Shown: in pieces, positions 38,914 to 47,292 of the stretch | How positions within the stretch are numbered: position 1 is the stretch's first letter | Layout: every line of letters begins with the position of its first letter | Assembly (NCBI RefSeq): GCF_013822795.1 | Contig: NZ_PNLB01000001.1 | Location: forward strand, 1 to 64,000 | Source: Phenylobacterium sp. | GTDB taxonomy: Bacteria > Pseudomonadota > Alphaproteobacteria > Caulobacterales > Caulobacteraceae | DNA: 64,000 bases | Reading direction: 5' to 3' | The notes under the pieces: generated by a model | What the model saw: the letters and a program-made list of their open reading frames with translations, nothing else | Told to the model about the DNA's origin: nothing | Databases searched by the model: none | Translations under genes and position numbers: made by a program

Positions 38914-38931
38914 GCTGAACGCGGGCTGAAT
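38914..38931 (-). promoter_or_regulatory. Direct repeats with an 11-base period
   Basis: On the minus strand ATTCAGC, CCGCG and TTCAGC are in tandem, a period of 11 bases, with a further inverted half (TTCAG on the plus strand) at 38888-38892. This spacing is usual for OmpR-type response regulators; the binder is unknown. Confidence 0.4.
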
Positions 38932-38945
38932 GGGCCAGCGCGGCC

Positions 38946-39164
38946 TTAAGACCGAGGCGCGGTCTCCGCTGGATGGGGCAGGGCGTGGGCGCTCCAGGGA
39001 TCGCCGCGCGGCGTGACGACGGTGAAATCCGGGCCGGTGAGCAGCCACACCATCGCGCCGGCATGCGGCTCGGCCGAGGGGCTGCGGTTGGCGAACGTCG
39101 GCGTCTCGGCGGCCGGGGCCGAGGCGATCGCGACGATAAAGACGGTCGTTGCCAGAACCTTCAT
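38946..39164 (-). CDS. Small exported protein
   Basis: A 72-residue protein with signal peptide LATTVFIVAIASAPAAETPT and a short mature part (MVWLLTGPDFTVVTPRGDPW). No domain is recognised. AAGGG lies nine bases before ATG 39164. It precedes the Gly/Tyr/Asn-rich gene in the same direction. Confidence 0.6.
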   Translation of the reverse strand: MKVLATTVFIVAIASAPAAETPTFANRSPSAEPHAGAMVWLLTGPDFTVVTPRGDPWSAHALPHPAETAPRS

Positions 39165-39454
39165 CTCAGAACCCTTGCTGTCCCGTCACCGGGTAATCAT
39201 CAAGATTCCGTCCCTCACGCGGGGTTGTGCGAGATGCCGGCGCGGCAATCCAGTCAATTCAACTCTGTCATGAAAGTTTATCGCGACTGCGATGCTCAGA
39301 AGCGCGCAGTGACTGCTGATTGGGCGTCGCGCGTCCACGGTGACGGTTGCGGCGGCGATTGTGATTTCCCCGTCATCTGCTCGCCATGTTCGCACAGTTA
39401 AGCGTTCCGCCTTTGCGCTCGGCGTTTTCGGGCGCGTGTTGGACGGAGCAGACG

Positions 39455-39865
39455 GTGAAAGCATTTTCCATGGCGATCCTCGCGGCGGCGGCGCTGGGAC
39501 TGGCGGCCTGCGGCGAGAAGACGGCGGGGGCGCAGGGCGGCGACCCGAACGCCGGCCTGGATGTCGCCATCCGCAGTTGGCACGCCGAGCTGAAGGCCAA
39601 CGACCCGCAGTGCAAGGGCAAGCCTGACGGCGAGCAGTGCCGGGCGTTCGAGGTGGCTTGCAAGGGTCTGCGCGAGGTGAGCTCCGACGAGGCGGCCCAC
39701 GGCATGACGGCGAAGATCGGCGCGGCCATCGGTTGGGAGGCCTGGGACGGCGCGCGGTCCGAATACCGCCCGACCTCGGCGACGGCGGAGTTCCAGAAGG
39801 TCGGCGGCGAGTGGAAGCGAGTGGCCACCGGGCCGGTCAACCTGTCGACCTGCGTGGCGTCCTAG
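39455..39865 (+). CDS. Lipoprotein of unknown function
   Basis: A 136-residue protein starting at GTG (KAFSMAILAAAALGLAACGE) with lipobox LAAC. The mature part has a helical body with paired cysteines (NDPQCKGKPDGEQCRAFEVA; CKGLREVSSDE) and a beta end (WKRVATGPVNLSTCVAS). GGAG lies six bases before GTG 39455; ATG 39470 is possible but would shorten the signal. Its stop overlaps that of the LysR gene in CTAG. Confidence 0.75.
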   Translation: MKAFSMAILAAAALGLAACGEKTAGAQGGDPNAGLDVAIRSWHAELKANDPQCKGKPDGEQCRAFEVACKGLREVSSDEAAHGMTAKIGAAIGWEAWDGARSEYRPTSATAEFQKVGGEWKRVATGPVNLSTCVAS

Positions 39866-40791
39866 AGTTCGCGCCGCGGGTAGTCGCGCAGGACCGGGTC
39901 CTGCGCGGCGCAGTCGAGGATCCACTCGCGGAAGGCCCTGATCTTGGGCGCGCGGGCGCGGTCGGCGCGATAGGCCAGCCAATAGGCGCCGCCATAGTGG
40001 GCGACGGTCTTGAACGGCATGACCAGGCGTCCGGCGTCCAGGTCGGCTTGGAAGAAGAAGGGGCAGGCGAGGGCGACGCCTTGGTCCCCGAGGGCTGAGG
40101 CGATCTCCACGGTCTGGCTGTCGCCGATGATGCGCGGCGTGCGGAGGTCGGCGGCGTCGCTGCCGCCGACGCCGACGGCCGCGAACCAGATCGCCCATTC
40201 CTGCGGCGAGCCGATCAGCGGCGCGTCGAGCAAGTCTTCCGGGCGCGTCAGGCCCCCCAACCGCTCGCGCATGGCCGGTGTGCAGAGCGGGGCGTGGATG
40301 TGGGGGAACAGGTAATGGCTTTCGATGCCGGGCCAGTCGCCTTCGCCTGAGCGCAGGGCGACGTCGAAGCTCTCGTGCGCGAGATCGACCAGGCGTGTCG
40401 AGGTGTCCAGGCGGACCGCGATCGACGGGTGCTTGAGCTGGAACGAGCCGATCCGCGGCGCCAGCCACTGGTTGGCGGCGGTGGCCAATGAGGTGATGGC
40501 GAGCACGCCTTCGCCGACCTCGGTGATGTCCTGCAGCGCCGTGCGCAGGACGCCGACCGCCTCGCTGGCGGCGCGCGACAGCCGCTCGCCGGCGGTGGTG
40601 AGCACGACCTCGCGCGGCAAGCGTTGGAACAGCGCCTGGTCGAGCCGCTTCTCCAGGGCCTTCACCTGCCAACTGACCGCCGCCTGGGTGATCCCCAGCT
40701 CCTGCGCGGCGCGCGTGAAGCTTCGAAGCCGGGCGGCGGCTTCGAATACGCGAATGGCGCTGAGCGGGATGGAGGCGAGGATGTCTGACAT
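39862..40791 (-). CDS. LysR-family regulator (GcvA type)
   Basis: A 309-residue regulator. The N-terminal HTH is PLSAIRVFEAAARLRSFTRA with LGITQAAVSWQVKALEKRLD (about 27-46); then the effector domain with RLDTSTRLVDLAHESFDVAL and GIESHYLFPHIHAPLCTP, matching GcvA-like LysR proteins. The long Arg-rich frame to 41103 is discarded; ATG 40791 begins at the HTH. A small gene is divergent at 40891 and may be a target. Confidence 0.93.
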   Translation of the reverse strand: MSDILASIPLSAIRVFEAAARLRSFTRAAQELGITQAAVSWQVKALEKRLDQALFQRLPREVVLTTAGERLSRAASEAVGVLRTALQDITEVGEGVLAITSLATAANQWLAPRIGSFQLKHPSIAVRLDTSTRLVDLAHESFDVALRSGEGDWPGIESHYLFPHIHAPLCTPAMRERLGGLTRPEDLLDAPLIGSPQEWAIWFAAVGVGGSDAADLRTPRIIGDSQTVEIASALGDQGVALACPFFFQADLDAGRLVMPFKTVAHYGGAYWLAYRADRARAPKIRAFREWILDCAAQDPVLRDYPRREL

Positions 40792-40890
40792 AAGGTGTGC
40801 TAATGCATAGAGCAGGAGGACGCGTTTGTCATCGATCATCGTTCCGCCGATCTTCCCCTTACGGAAAAGCGGTTGGAGCGGATCAGAACC

Positions 40891-41070
40891 ATGGAAGAGC
40901 TGCACAGAATCCATAAGGACGTTCCCTTCGGCTGGGTCCTTTGGCTGCAGGAGATCTTTGGCCAGGCGGCGCGCAAGCGCGCCGTGCGTGATGGGCAGGT
41001 CGGAGCGCGGAAGGCGGCGGGGGGCGGCTATGTGCCGGGCGACCTGCACTGCCTGTCGGGGCCGCACTAG
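40891..41070 (+). CDS. Small hypothetical protein, weakly supported
   Basis: A 59-residue frame beginning MEELHRIHKDVPFGWVLWLQ and ending GGGYVPGDLHCLSGPH. It is divergent from the LysR gene. Codon use is reasonable and amphipathic helices are visible, but the ribosome site is poor and I recognise no family. A TTG start at 40873 is possible. Confidence 0.4.
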   Translation: MEELHRIHKDVPFGWVLWLQEIFGQAARKRAVRDGQVGARKAAGGGYVPGDLHCLSGPH

Positions 41071-41132
41071 GCGGTTGACTGCTTGCGAACAAAGAGTGAA
41101 CATGCTGGCGGTCCCGAAGGAGAACCGCCAGC

Positions 41133-41537
41133 ATGAAAGCCAAGATCAGCCTGATCGGCTTGGGCGTGCGCGACTTCGCCGTGTCGCTGGCCTTCTACCG
41201 GGACGGCTTGGGGTTCCCGGTTCACAATCCCCAGGAGGGCGAAGACTTCGCCATGCTCGCTTTGGAGGGGACGTGGTTGTCGATCTATCCGCGTGACAAG
41301 CTGGCGGAGGACGCCATGGTTCCGGCGGGTGGAACCGGGTTCAGCGGCTTTTGCCTGGCGCACAACGTCGGCTCGAAGGCCGAGGTGGACGCGGTGTTCG
41401 CGCACGCAGTCGCAGTCGGCGCCAGGCCGGTGAAGACGCCGCGTGACGTCTTCTGGGGCGGGTATTCAGGCTATTTCGCCGATCCGGACGGCCACCTCTG
41501 GGAGGTGGCCCACAATCCGTTCACCGACCTGACGTGA
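41133..41537 (+). CDS. VOC-family (glyoxalase-like) protein
   Basis: A 134-residue protein with two beta-alpha-beta modules: KISLIGLGVRDFAVSLAFYR DGL at the start (split here) and a second with VFAHAVAVGARPVKTPRDV, GGYSGYFADPDGHLWEVAHN. The latter, with Asp-Pro-Asp-Gly-His and a final Glu, is the common metal- or ligand-binding end of the family. Function may be dioxygenase, isomerase or resistance; unknown. AAGGAG precedes ATG 41133. Confidence 0.92.
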   Translation: MKAKISLIGLGVRDFAVSLAFYRDGLGFPVHNPQEGEDFAMLALEGTWLSIYPRDKLAEDAMVPAGGTGFSGFCLAHNVGSKAEVDAVFAHAVAVGARPVKTPRDVFWGGYSGYFADPDGHLWEVAHNPFTDLT

Positions 41538-41541
41538 GATC

Positions 41542-41799
41542 TTACTCGGCCAGGTCCTGGAAGTAGGGCTCGACCTCGCCTTGCAGCTTGACGGTCATGG
41601 CGTTGCCCTTGCGGTCGACGGTCTTGCCGACGCTGAGCCGCACCCAGCCCTCGCTGACGCAGTATTCGTCGACATTGGTCTTCTCGACGCCCTTGAAGCG
41701 GACGCCGACGCCGCGCTCCAGCGCCTCGGCGTCGTGATAGGGGCTGGCCGGGTTCACGGAGAGCCGGTCGGGCGGAGTGGTCGGGCGCGTGTCGCTCAT
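41542..41799 (-). CDS. DUF3297 family protein
   Basis: An 85-residue protein with the conserved family pattern PPDRLSVNPASPYHDAEALE, VGVRFKGVEKTNVDEYCVSE and GWVRLSVGKTVDRKGNAMTV; ends VEPYFQDLAE. The family is widespread in Alpha- and Gammaproteobacteria with unknown role. It is 32 bases downstream of the HAD phosphatase gene in the same direction. Confidence 0.93.
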   Translation of the reverse strand: MSDTRPTTPPDRLSVNPASPYHDAEALERGVGVRFKGVEKTNVDEYCVSEGWVRLSVGKTVDRKGNAMTVKLQGEVEPYFQDLAE

Positions 41800-41831
41800 C
41801 GCGCCCGATTAGCCTTCCTTGGCGAGATTGC

Positions 41832-42749
41832 CTAGTCCGGGAAAACCTTCGCCCAGTCGCGTTTGACGCTGACCAGCTGGATGCCGAACTCCTCTGCCCG
41901 GTCGAGGGTCTCGGTCAGCGGGCTGAGTTTGAAGTCGCGGTCGTAGGCGGTCTCGCGCTCGTTGTCGTCGTGATGGACGAGCAAGGCCATGCGTCGACCC
42001 GGCCCGTCCAGGGTGTAGCGCAGCATCGCCTGGTCGCCATCGGAGTTGCCGAACGCCAGGATCGGGCGGCGGCCGATGTGCAGGCCGATGTTGGCCGGCT
42101 TCACCGCGCGGTCGTCGAAGGTGTCGAGTTTCGCCAGCTTCATTAGGCTGAAATGGCCGCCGGACTCCTGCAGCTCGGTTTTCACGCTGGAGCCGATCAC
42201 CTGCTCGGGCGGGATGCCGTACACCTGCTCGGCGAAGGCGCGCATGAAATCGACGCCGCCGCCGGAGACGATGAAGGTCTTGAAGCCGTGCTCGCGCAGA
42301 TAGGCTAGCAGTTCGAGCTGCGGCTGGTAGACGACCTGGGGGTAGGGGCGATCGAGCTTGGGGTGGCGCGCGGCCGTCAGCCACTGGCGCACCTCGTCCT
42401 GAAACGCCTCGATGCTCATGCCGGCGTGCACGGCGAAGGCGAACTCGAAGATCCCCTCCTTGCCGAGCTCGTGAATGGCGGCCTGGTCGTGTTCAAGGAA
42501 GGCCTTGAACGGCTGGCGCTGGGCGAGCGAGGGGTCGGCCTTGGCCATCGCCGCGGCGCGGTCGAAGGCGAACAGCACCTGGACCTGCAGAGGCTGTTCG
42601 CACCAGAGGGTGCCGTCGTTGTCGAAGACCGCGATGCGCTCTGGGGTGGGCACGTAGTCGGGGCCGGCCGCGTCGGTCACGGCGGCGACGAAGTCGATGA
42701 TGGCGCGGCGGGCCGCTCCGTCGGTCCAGGATGGCAGGGCTTGAGTCAC
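41832..42749 (-). CDS. HAD-superfamily phosphatase (phosphoserine phosphatase-like)
   Basis: A 305-residue HAD hydrolase. Motif I is VFDNDGTLW (Asp 43, Asp 45), motif II FIVSGGG, a Lys in the VIGSSVKTELQ region, and motif IV ILAFGNSDGDQAML. The helical cap is long (about 60-160). Similar proteins are called haloacid dehalogenase-like or phosphoserine-phosphatase-like; the substrate is unknown. No signal peptide. It precedes the DUF3297 gene. Confidence 0.92.
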   Translation of the reverse strand: MTQALPSWTDGAARRAIIDFVAAVTDAAGPDYVPTPERIAVFDNDGTLWCEQPLQVQVLFAFDRAAAMAKADPSLAQRQPFKAFLEHDQAAIHELGKEGIFEFAFAVHAGMSIEAFQDEVRQWLTAARHPKLDRPYPQVVYQPQLELLAYLREHGFKTFIVSGGGVDFMRAFAEQVYGIPPEQVIGSSVKTELQESGGHFSLMKLAKLDTFDDRAVKPANIGLHIGRRPILAFGNSDGDQAMLRYTLDGPGRRMALLVHHDDNERETAYDRDFKLSPLTETLDRAEEFGIQLVSVKRDWAKVFPD

Positions 42750-42916
42750 GGCGTCCTCCGTTCGAACGCCAGCTTCGCGTGCCCGTCGCGGGCGGCCTAT
42801 CGGGGTTTCCCCGCAACGCGGCGTCAGGGAGGCCCCGTCAACGCCCCCTTAAGCTGCGCGCCGACAGGATGGCCGGGCCCTCGCGCGACGGGGGTCTTGC
42901 GACCTGGGAGGTCGGC

Positions 42917-43303
42917 ATGTCGGTGACCCGGACGTCCAGCGTGCGACGGTCCCACGACCATTTCGAGCCCGATGGCTCGCTCGACCCGCAGGCCCAGAAG
43001 CGCCTGCGCGGGCACATCGAGCAGATCGACTACACGGCCTACGCCTCCAATCGCGAGGTGATCGGCCAGATGCTCGGCCAGGCCGACGCCGCCAAGTTCC
43101 AGAAGCTGGCGGTGGCGGCGGCCGTCGCGCGCAGCCAGTGGGTGGCGCAGGCGCTGGCGCTGAGCGAGAATCCGCGCCCGCTGACCGTGCAGGAAACCGA
43201 GCGGCTCGGCGCGCTGCGCAGCGCCTACGAGGAACTGACCGAGGCCTATGAGGCCATGCGGCGCATGGTCGAGCGCGGCTACCTGACGTTTCCGGCGACC
43301 TAG
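42917..43303 (+). CDS. Conserved hypothetical helical protein
   Basis: A 128-residue mostly helical protein: TRTSSVRRSHDHFEPDGSLD at the start, then helices containing EVIGQMLGQADAAKFQKLAV and AVARSQWVAQALALSENPRP, ending YEAMRRMVERGYLTFPAT. No known domain or signal. GGGAGG lies five bases before ATG 42917. Function unknown; converges with the MocR gene with three bases between stops. Confidence 0.8.
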   Translation: MSVTRTSSVRRSHDHFEPDGSLDPQAQKRLRGHIEQIDYTAYASNREVIGQMLGQADAAKFQKLAVAAAVARSQWVAQALALSENPRPLTVQETERLGALRSAYEELTEAYEAMRRMVERGYLTFPAT

Positions 43304-43306
43304 GAC

Positions 43307-44680
43307 CTACACCACCATCCGGCCTGTGGGTTCGCCGCCGAGGATGGCGGCGACGCCGCGCAGGGCCTGGGCCAGGACCGTCTGCTTGGCGGGGCCGCCC
43401 AGCGAGATGCGCAGGCCGGCGCGGGCGCCCGGCGCGGCGGCGAAGGCGTCGGCGGTGACCAGCGACAGGCCGCGGCTCTGGGCGGTATCGCGCAGTCGCT
43501 CGCCGGGCCAGTGCTCGGGGGTGTCCAGCCAGATGTGAATGGCTTCAGGCGAGCCCTTGGCGGCGGGCAGGATCTGGCGGGCCAGGGCCTGGCGCTCGAC
43601 CGCTTCGGCGCGGACGGCGGCCAGCACCTTGTCGGCGGTACCCTCGCGGATCCATGCGGTGACGATGGCCGCGCCGAGCGGGGCGGGCATCAGGGTGGTG
43701 GCGCGCAGGGCCTCGGCCAGGCGCTGGGCAGCGCTGGCGTCGGGAGCGGCGACATAGGCGATGCGCAGGCCCGGCGACAGCGCCTTGGCGGTGGTGGCGA
43801 GATGCCAGACGTTCTCGGGCGCGAAGGCGGCGATGGCGGGCAGGGGGGCGGCCGGCAGCCGGCCATAGGCGTCGTCCTCGATGATCGGTACGGCGGCCGC
43901 GCGGGCGACCTGCGCCACCTCGCGACGGCGGGCCTCGCTCATGGTCACGGCGGTCGGGTTCTGCTGGGTCGGGATGCAGTAGATCGCCCGCGCCGCGGTC
44001 TCGGCGCAGAGTTGGGCGAGGGCGGCAGGGTCAAAACCCTGGTCGTCGACCGGGCAAGCGACGAGGCGCAGGCCCAGCAGGGCGGCGACTGATCGGACCC
44101 CTGGAAAGGTTAGCGGCTCGACTATGATCGCATCGCCGCGGCGGGCCAGCAGGGCGATGGCCGCCGCGAGCGCCGCCTGGGCGCCGGGGGCGACCACCAC
44201 GCGGTCGGGGGCGACCTCGCCGAGGCAAGGCGCGAGCCAGGCCGCGCCGGCGGCGCGTTGGGCCAGCGAGCCGCCTGGCGGGTGATAGGCCATCAGCGCT
44301 TGCGGATCCGTGCGGTCGAGCACCGCGCCGGCGGTTTCCTTCAGGAGTTTTCCGAGGTTGAGGCCCTTGGGCGGCGGCGGCAGGTTCATCGACAGATCGA
44401 CGAGGCCGGCCTCGTCCTCGGCCGCCCGGCCGGCGACGAAGGTGCCGCGTCCGACCGCGCCCTCGACCAGCCCGCGGGCGCGGGCGGCGGCATAGGCGCG
44501 GGTGACGGTGGTGAAGTCGACGCCGAGCGCGGCGGCCACGGCCCGCTGGGGCGGCAACTGCTCGCCAGCCTGCAGTTCGCCGTCGGCGATCGCCGCCTCG
44601 AGCGCGCGCAGGATGGCCAGATAGATCGGGCCGCCGCCGCGTTCGACGCGCCGCAGCCAAAGGGTCGCAGGGCCTGACAT
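43307..44680 (-). CDS. MocR-type regulator (GntR HTH fused to PLP aminotransferase fold)
   Basis: A 457-residue two-domain regulator. The N-terminal winged helix has GELQAGEQLPPQRAVAAALG and VDFTTVTRAYAAARARGLVE (about 42-72). The aminotransferase-like part contains VVVAPGAQAALAAAIALLAR, IPTQQNPTAVTMSEARRREV, IIEDDAYGRLP and the PLP-binding Lys in HLATTAKALSPGLRIAYV. MocR proteins control PLP or amine-compound genes. ATG 44680 is preferred over 44710, as the intergenic region with repeats lies upstream of it. The divergent target is the DUF983 gene. Confidence 0.93.
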   Translation of the reverse strand: MSGPATLWLRRVERGGGPIYLAILRALEAAIADGELQAGEQLPPQRAVAAALGVDFTTVTRAYAAARARGLVEGAVGRGTFVAGRAAEDEAGLVDLSMNLPPPPKGLNLGKLLKETAGAVLDRTDPQALMAYHPPGGSLAQRAAGAAWLAPCLGEVAPDRVVVAPGAQAALAAAIALLARRGDAIIVEPLTFPGVRSVAALLGLRLVACPVDDQGFDPAALAQLCAETAARAIYCIPTQQNPTAVTMSEARRREVAQVARAAAVPIIEDDAYGRLPAAPLPAIAAFAPENVWHLATTAKALSPGLRIAYVAAPDASAAQRLAEALRATTLMPAPLGAAIVTAWIREGTADKVLAAVRAEAVERQALARQILPAAKGSPEAIHIWLDTPEHWPGERLRDTAQSRGLSLVTADAFAAAPGARAGLRISLGGPAKQTVLAQALRGVAAILGGEPTGRMVV

Positions 44681-44703
44681 GCTTGCTATCTCACGCAGAA
44701 ATC

Positions 44704-44749
44704 CATACATTGATATTCAATTGTAGGCATCAATGCAACGATTGTATGT
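44704..44749. promoter_or_regulatory. AT-rich inverted repeats between MocR and DUF983 genes
   Basis: CATTGA (44708-44713) and TCAATG (44730-44735) are inverted, and CATACATTGA and CGATTGTATG form an outer imperfect pair. The AT-richness against the background fits a divergent promoter/operator for the MocR protein. Confidence 0.5.
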
Positions 44750-44761
44750 AGGGACCTGGCC

Positions 44762-45202
44762 ATGGCCGACGCCAACCAAACCTATGACCCGCCGCTGCCG
44801 ATCATTTCGGGGCTGACCTGCCGCTGCCCGCGCTGCGGCAAGGGCAAGCTGTTCAGCGGTTTCCTGAAGATGGCGCCCAGTTGCGAAGCCTGTGGGCTCG
44901 ACTTTTCGTTCGCCGACCCCGCCGACGGCCCGGCCTTCTTCGTGATGACCGCCATCGGCATGATCGTCATCGCCGTCTTCACCTGGGTGGAGGTGGTCTA
45001 TCACCCGCCGATCTGGTTCCACATGGTGACGGTGTTCCCGGCCCTGATCATCGGCTGCCTGGGCACGCTGCGGCCTGTGAAGGCCTGGCTGGTGGCCTCG
45101 CAGTTCTTCCACAAGGCCGAGGAGGCGCGGTTCTCCAGCCTCGGCGGCCACGGCGAGGGCGGCTTCGGGCTGCGCGGCAAGGCGCGCGACCGCGCGGCGT
45201 AA
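44762..45202 (+). CDS. DUF983 membrane protein with zinc-ribbon cysteines
   Basis: A 146-residue protein. The N-terminal part has four Cys in CRCPRCGKGKLF and SCEACGLDFSF, a likely zinc ribbon. Two membrane segments follow (FFVMTAIGMIVIAVFTWVEV; FHMVTVFPALIIGCLGTLRP). The DUF983 family is found near cytochrome oxidase assembly genes in other Alphaproteobacteria, but not here. It is divergent from the MocR gene. Confidence 0.92.
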   Translation: MADANQTYDPPLPIISGLTCRCPRCGKGKLFSGFLKMAPSCEACGLDFSFADPADGPAFFVMTAIGMIVIAVFTWVEVVYHPPIWFHMVTVFPALIIGCLGTLRPVKAWLVASQFFHKAEEARFSSLGGHGEGGFGLRGKARDRAA

Positions 45203-45442
45203 TTCGGCGCAGTTCTATCTGTGGTAGGGTGTTGTCGGCGCCACGCCCGCGCATTTTGTGGTGGCAGTACCGTCTGCAGAACAACTGCGACAAGAATGTT
45301 AATTGGATGGACTCATTCCGTCCGTCATAAAGGCGCCATCGTTTCGACGCGGCGCCGATGACGGCGACGAGGTCCGCCTGTGGGGACAGGCTAAAAGGGC
45401 GCTTCCAGCTTCGGTTGGGAGCGCCCTTTTCTTTGCCTGCTC
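45203..45442. other. Gene-free stretch ending in a strong terminator
   Basis: No coding frame is convincing between the DUF983 and EthD genes. The first 190 bases contain no motif I can name; the end is a clear hairpin at 45393-45430. A small RNA reading rightward is possible but unproven. Confidence 0.45.
45393..45430. terminator. Bidirectional intrinsic terminator
   Basis: AAAAGGGCGC pairs with GCGCCCTTTT, with the inner CCAGC-TTCG-GTTGG stem continuing it. A-run on one side and T-run on the other give a canonical terminator for both converging genes. Confidence 0.9.
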
Positions 45443-45805
45443 TCAGAAGATGACGTGCTCGTGACCCCACCAGAGCGGCGAGCGCGCAAGATCGATGAAG
45501 CGCTTTTCGTCCTCCAGCAGCAGCGCGCCGGCCGCGCGGGCGGCCTGTGGCTCGGCGCTGGCCATGTCCTCGAAACTGTCCCACCAGAGCTGGGCGACGC
45601 CGTCGAAACCCTCGGGCCCGCCGCGGGTTTCGCGTAAGGGAGCTGAGGCCTCCGGCAGCAGACTGTGCAACTGCACGTAGCGCCTGATCCGCAGGGTCTC
45701 GCGGACGCTGGCGACCAGCGGGCCGTGGGTGTTCAGCCAGTAGTCCTGGAACTGCTCGCGGGTCAGTTCCGGGCGGCGGACGAGGGCGAAGGTGAGCTTG
45801 AGCAT
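45443..45805 (-). CDS. EthD-domain protein
   Basis: A 120-residue ferredoxin-like (EthD/dabb-type) protein: LKLTFALVRRPELTREQFQD, YWLNTHGPLVASVRETLRI and a YVQLHSLLPEASAP region, with AQLWWDSFEDMASA, the family pattern. Often next to ring-cleavage or hydrolase genes. ATG 45805 nearly abuts the stop of the dienelactone hydrolase gene, implying one transcript. Confidence 0.9.
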   Translation of the reverse strand: MLKLTFALVRRPELTREQFQDYWLNTHGPLVASVRETLRIRRYVQLHSLLPEASAPLRETRGGPEGFDGVAQLWWDSFEDMASAEPQAARAAGALLLEDEKRFIDLARSPLWWGHEHVIF

Positions 45806-45806
45806 G

Positions 45807-46526
45807 TCAGGCCAGCACCTCGCCGAGGAAGCCGGCCATGGCGGTCCAGGCCCGATGCGCGGTGGCCTCATGATACTCGATGCCCATGTCGGGCATGTTC
45901 GCGCCGGGGTTCATGAAGGCGTGCTTGGCGCCGCCGAAGGCGTGGATCTGCCAGTCGGCCTGGGCGGCGGTCAGCTCCTGGCCCAGGGCGACGACGTCGG
46001 CTGGCGGGACCATCGGATCGTCCCAGCCGTGATAAGCGGCGATCTTTGTCTGGATCGGCGTAACGGTCGGCAGGCCCGGCGGGGTGAACAGGCCATGGAA
46101 GCTGGCCACGCCCTTCAGCGCGGCGCCGGCGCGGGCCAGGTCAAGCACGCAGAGGCCGCCGAAGCAGAAGCCGATCGCGGCCAGCCGGTCGGCGCGCAGC
46201 TCGGGCAGGGCGGCGACCACCTCAACGACGTGCAGCAGCCGCTGGCGCAGCTCGGCGCGGTCCTGAACCAGCGGGGTCATCAGCGCCTCGCACTCGGCCG
46301 GGGTCGAGCCGCGCTTTCCCTTGCCGTAGAGGTCGACGCAGAAGGCCCCGTAGCCGAGGCCGGCGAGGCGGTGGGCGAAGGCGTCCTGGCCCTCCGAGCG
46401 GCCTTCCCAGCCATGGAACACCAATACGCCCGGCAAGGGCCCCTTGGCGCCGTCGGGCAGAACCAGCGCGCCGTCGTGCAGCGCGTCGTCACGGTGGTAC
46501 TCGATCGTGCGGATGTGACTTTCCAT
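45807..46526 (-). CDS. Dienelactone hydrolase family protein
   Basis: A 239-residue alpha/beta hydrolase. The nucleophile Cys is in LAAIGFCFGGLCVLDLAR, the Asp in HGWDDPMVPP and the His in GGAKHAFMNPG, the family Cys-Asp-His triad. The N-terminal VLVFHGWEGRSEGQDAFAHR forms the oxyanion region. Dienelactone hydrolases act in chlorocatechol breakdown; here the substrate is not known. It precedes the EthD gene. A short palindrome lies 68-82 bases before its start. Confidence 0.93.
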   Translation of the reverse strand: MESHIRTIEYHRDDALHDGALVLPDGAKGPLPGVLVFHGWEGRSEGQDAFAHRLAGLGYGAFCVDLYGKGKRGSTPAECEALMTPLVQDRAELRQRLLHVVEVVAALPELRADRLAAIGFCFGGLCVLDLARAGAALKGVASFHGLFTPPGLPTVTPIQTKIAAYHGWDDPMVPPADVVALGQELTAAQADWQIHAFGGAKHAFMNPGANMPDMGIEYHEATAHRAWTAMAGFLGEVLA

Positions 46527-46593
46527 GCCTAGCTCCTCCCGTTTGGCGCGACGCTAGGCGCTGGGCGGCGGGTTTCGCAAGGCGGTCGCCACG

Positions 46594-46608
46594 TTACCTG
46601 GCGGGTAA
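46594..46608. promoter_or_regulatory. TTACC-N5-GGTAA palindrome between divergent genes
   Basis: TTACC and GGTAA with a TGGCG spacer lie between the dienelactone hydrolase and SnoaL-like genes. HxlR-type regulators bind similar sites; no such gene is in the window. Confidence 0.35.
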
Positions 46609-46662
46609 TCGCGCGGCCTTCGCGCCGCCGGCATGGTCGGGGCGTCAACAAGGAGCTGACCC

Positions 46663-47025
46663 ATGACCACCGCCGCCGACATCGCCGAAATCTACATCGC
46701 CGCCTGGAACGAGACCGACGTCGCCGCCCGCCAGGCGATGATCGCCGACACCTGGACCGGCGACGCCGTCTACGTCGATCCGCTGGCCGCCGTCGAAGGC
46801 CATGCCGGGGTCGATGCGCTGATCGCCGGGGTGCAGGAGCGCTTCCCGGGCTTCCGCTTCGCCCTGATCGGCGAGCCGGACGGCCATGGCGAACACGTCC
46901 GCTTCTCCTGGGGCCTGGGACCGGACGGCGTCGCCGACGCGCCGATCAAGGGCACCGACTATGTGCGCGTCGAGGACGGGCGGCTGAAGAGCGTCACGGG
47001 CTTCCTCGACCAGGTCCCCGGCTGA
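46663..47025 (+). CDS. SnoaL/NTF2-like protein
   Basis: A 120-residue cone-shaped NTF2-fold protein: TTAADIAEIYIAAWNETDVA, TWTGDAVYVDPLAAVEGHAG and LIAGVQERFPGFRFALIGEP, ending GRLKSVTGFLDQ. The SnoaL group includes polyketide cyclases, but small soluble members mostly have no known substrate. AAGGAGC precedes ATG 46663. Divergent from the dienelactone hydrolase gene. Confidence 0.9.
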   Translation: MTTAADIAEIYIAAWNETDVAARQAMIADTWTGDAVYVDPLAAVEGHAGVDALIAGVQERFPGFRFALIGEPDGHGEHVRFSWGLGPDGVADAPIKGTDYVRVEDGRLKSVTGFLDQVPG

Positions 47026-47292
47026 GCCGAAGATCGGCGTTTCATCGTCCCAGGCGCGGCGGGCTGGAGCCTGTCGCGCCAGTCTGCATTGGGCCTGAGG
47101 CCCCCATCGGGCATCGACCCGATCTGTGCGGCGACTGGCCGCGGCGCCAAAATGTCCCGGCCGGAGCCTGTTCCGGCGACGCTTCCGAACGCTGATGCAC
47201 AAGGATGCCCAGCTGGGCCCCGGCGCCCCTTCGCCGGTGGCGGTCCATCGACCGAGCGTGATTGCCATAACCCGAAAACGAGAGGGGATAAG

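Noticed and set aside
39186..39464. 92-codon minus-strand frame before the lipoprotein gene
   Set aside because: No ribosome site, no motif, and overlaps the lipoprotein 5' region.
47026..47292. Possible gene upstream of the Omp25-like gene
   Set aside because: The frame simply extends the barrel gene upstream without a signal or ribosome site.
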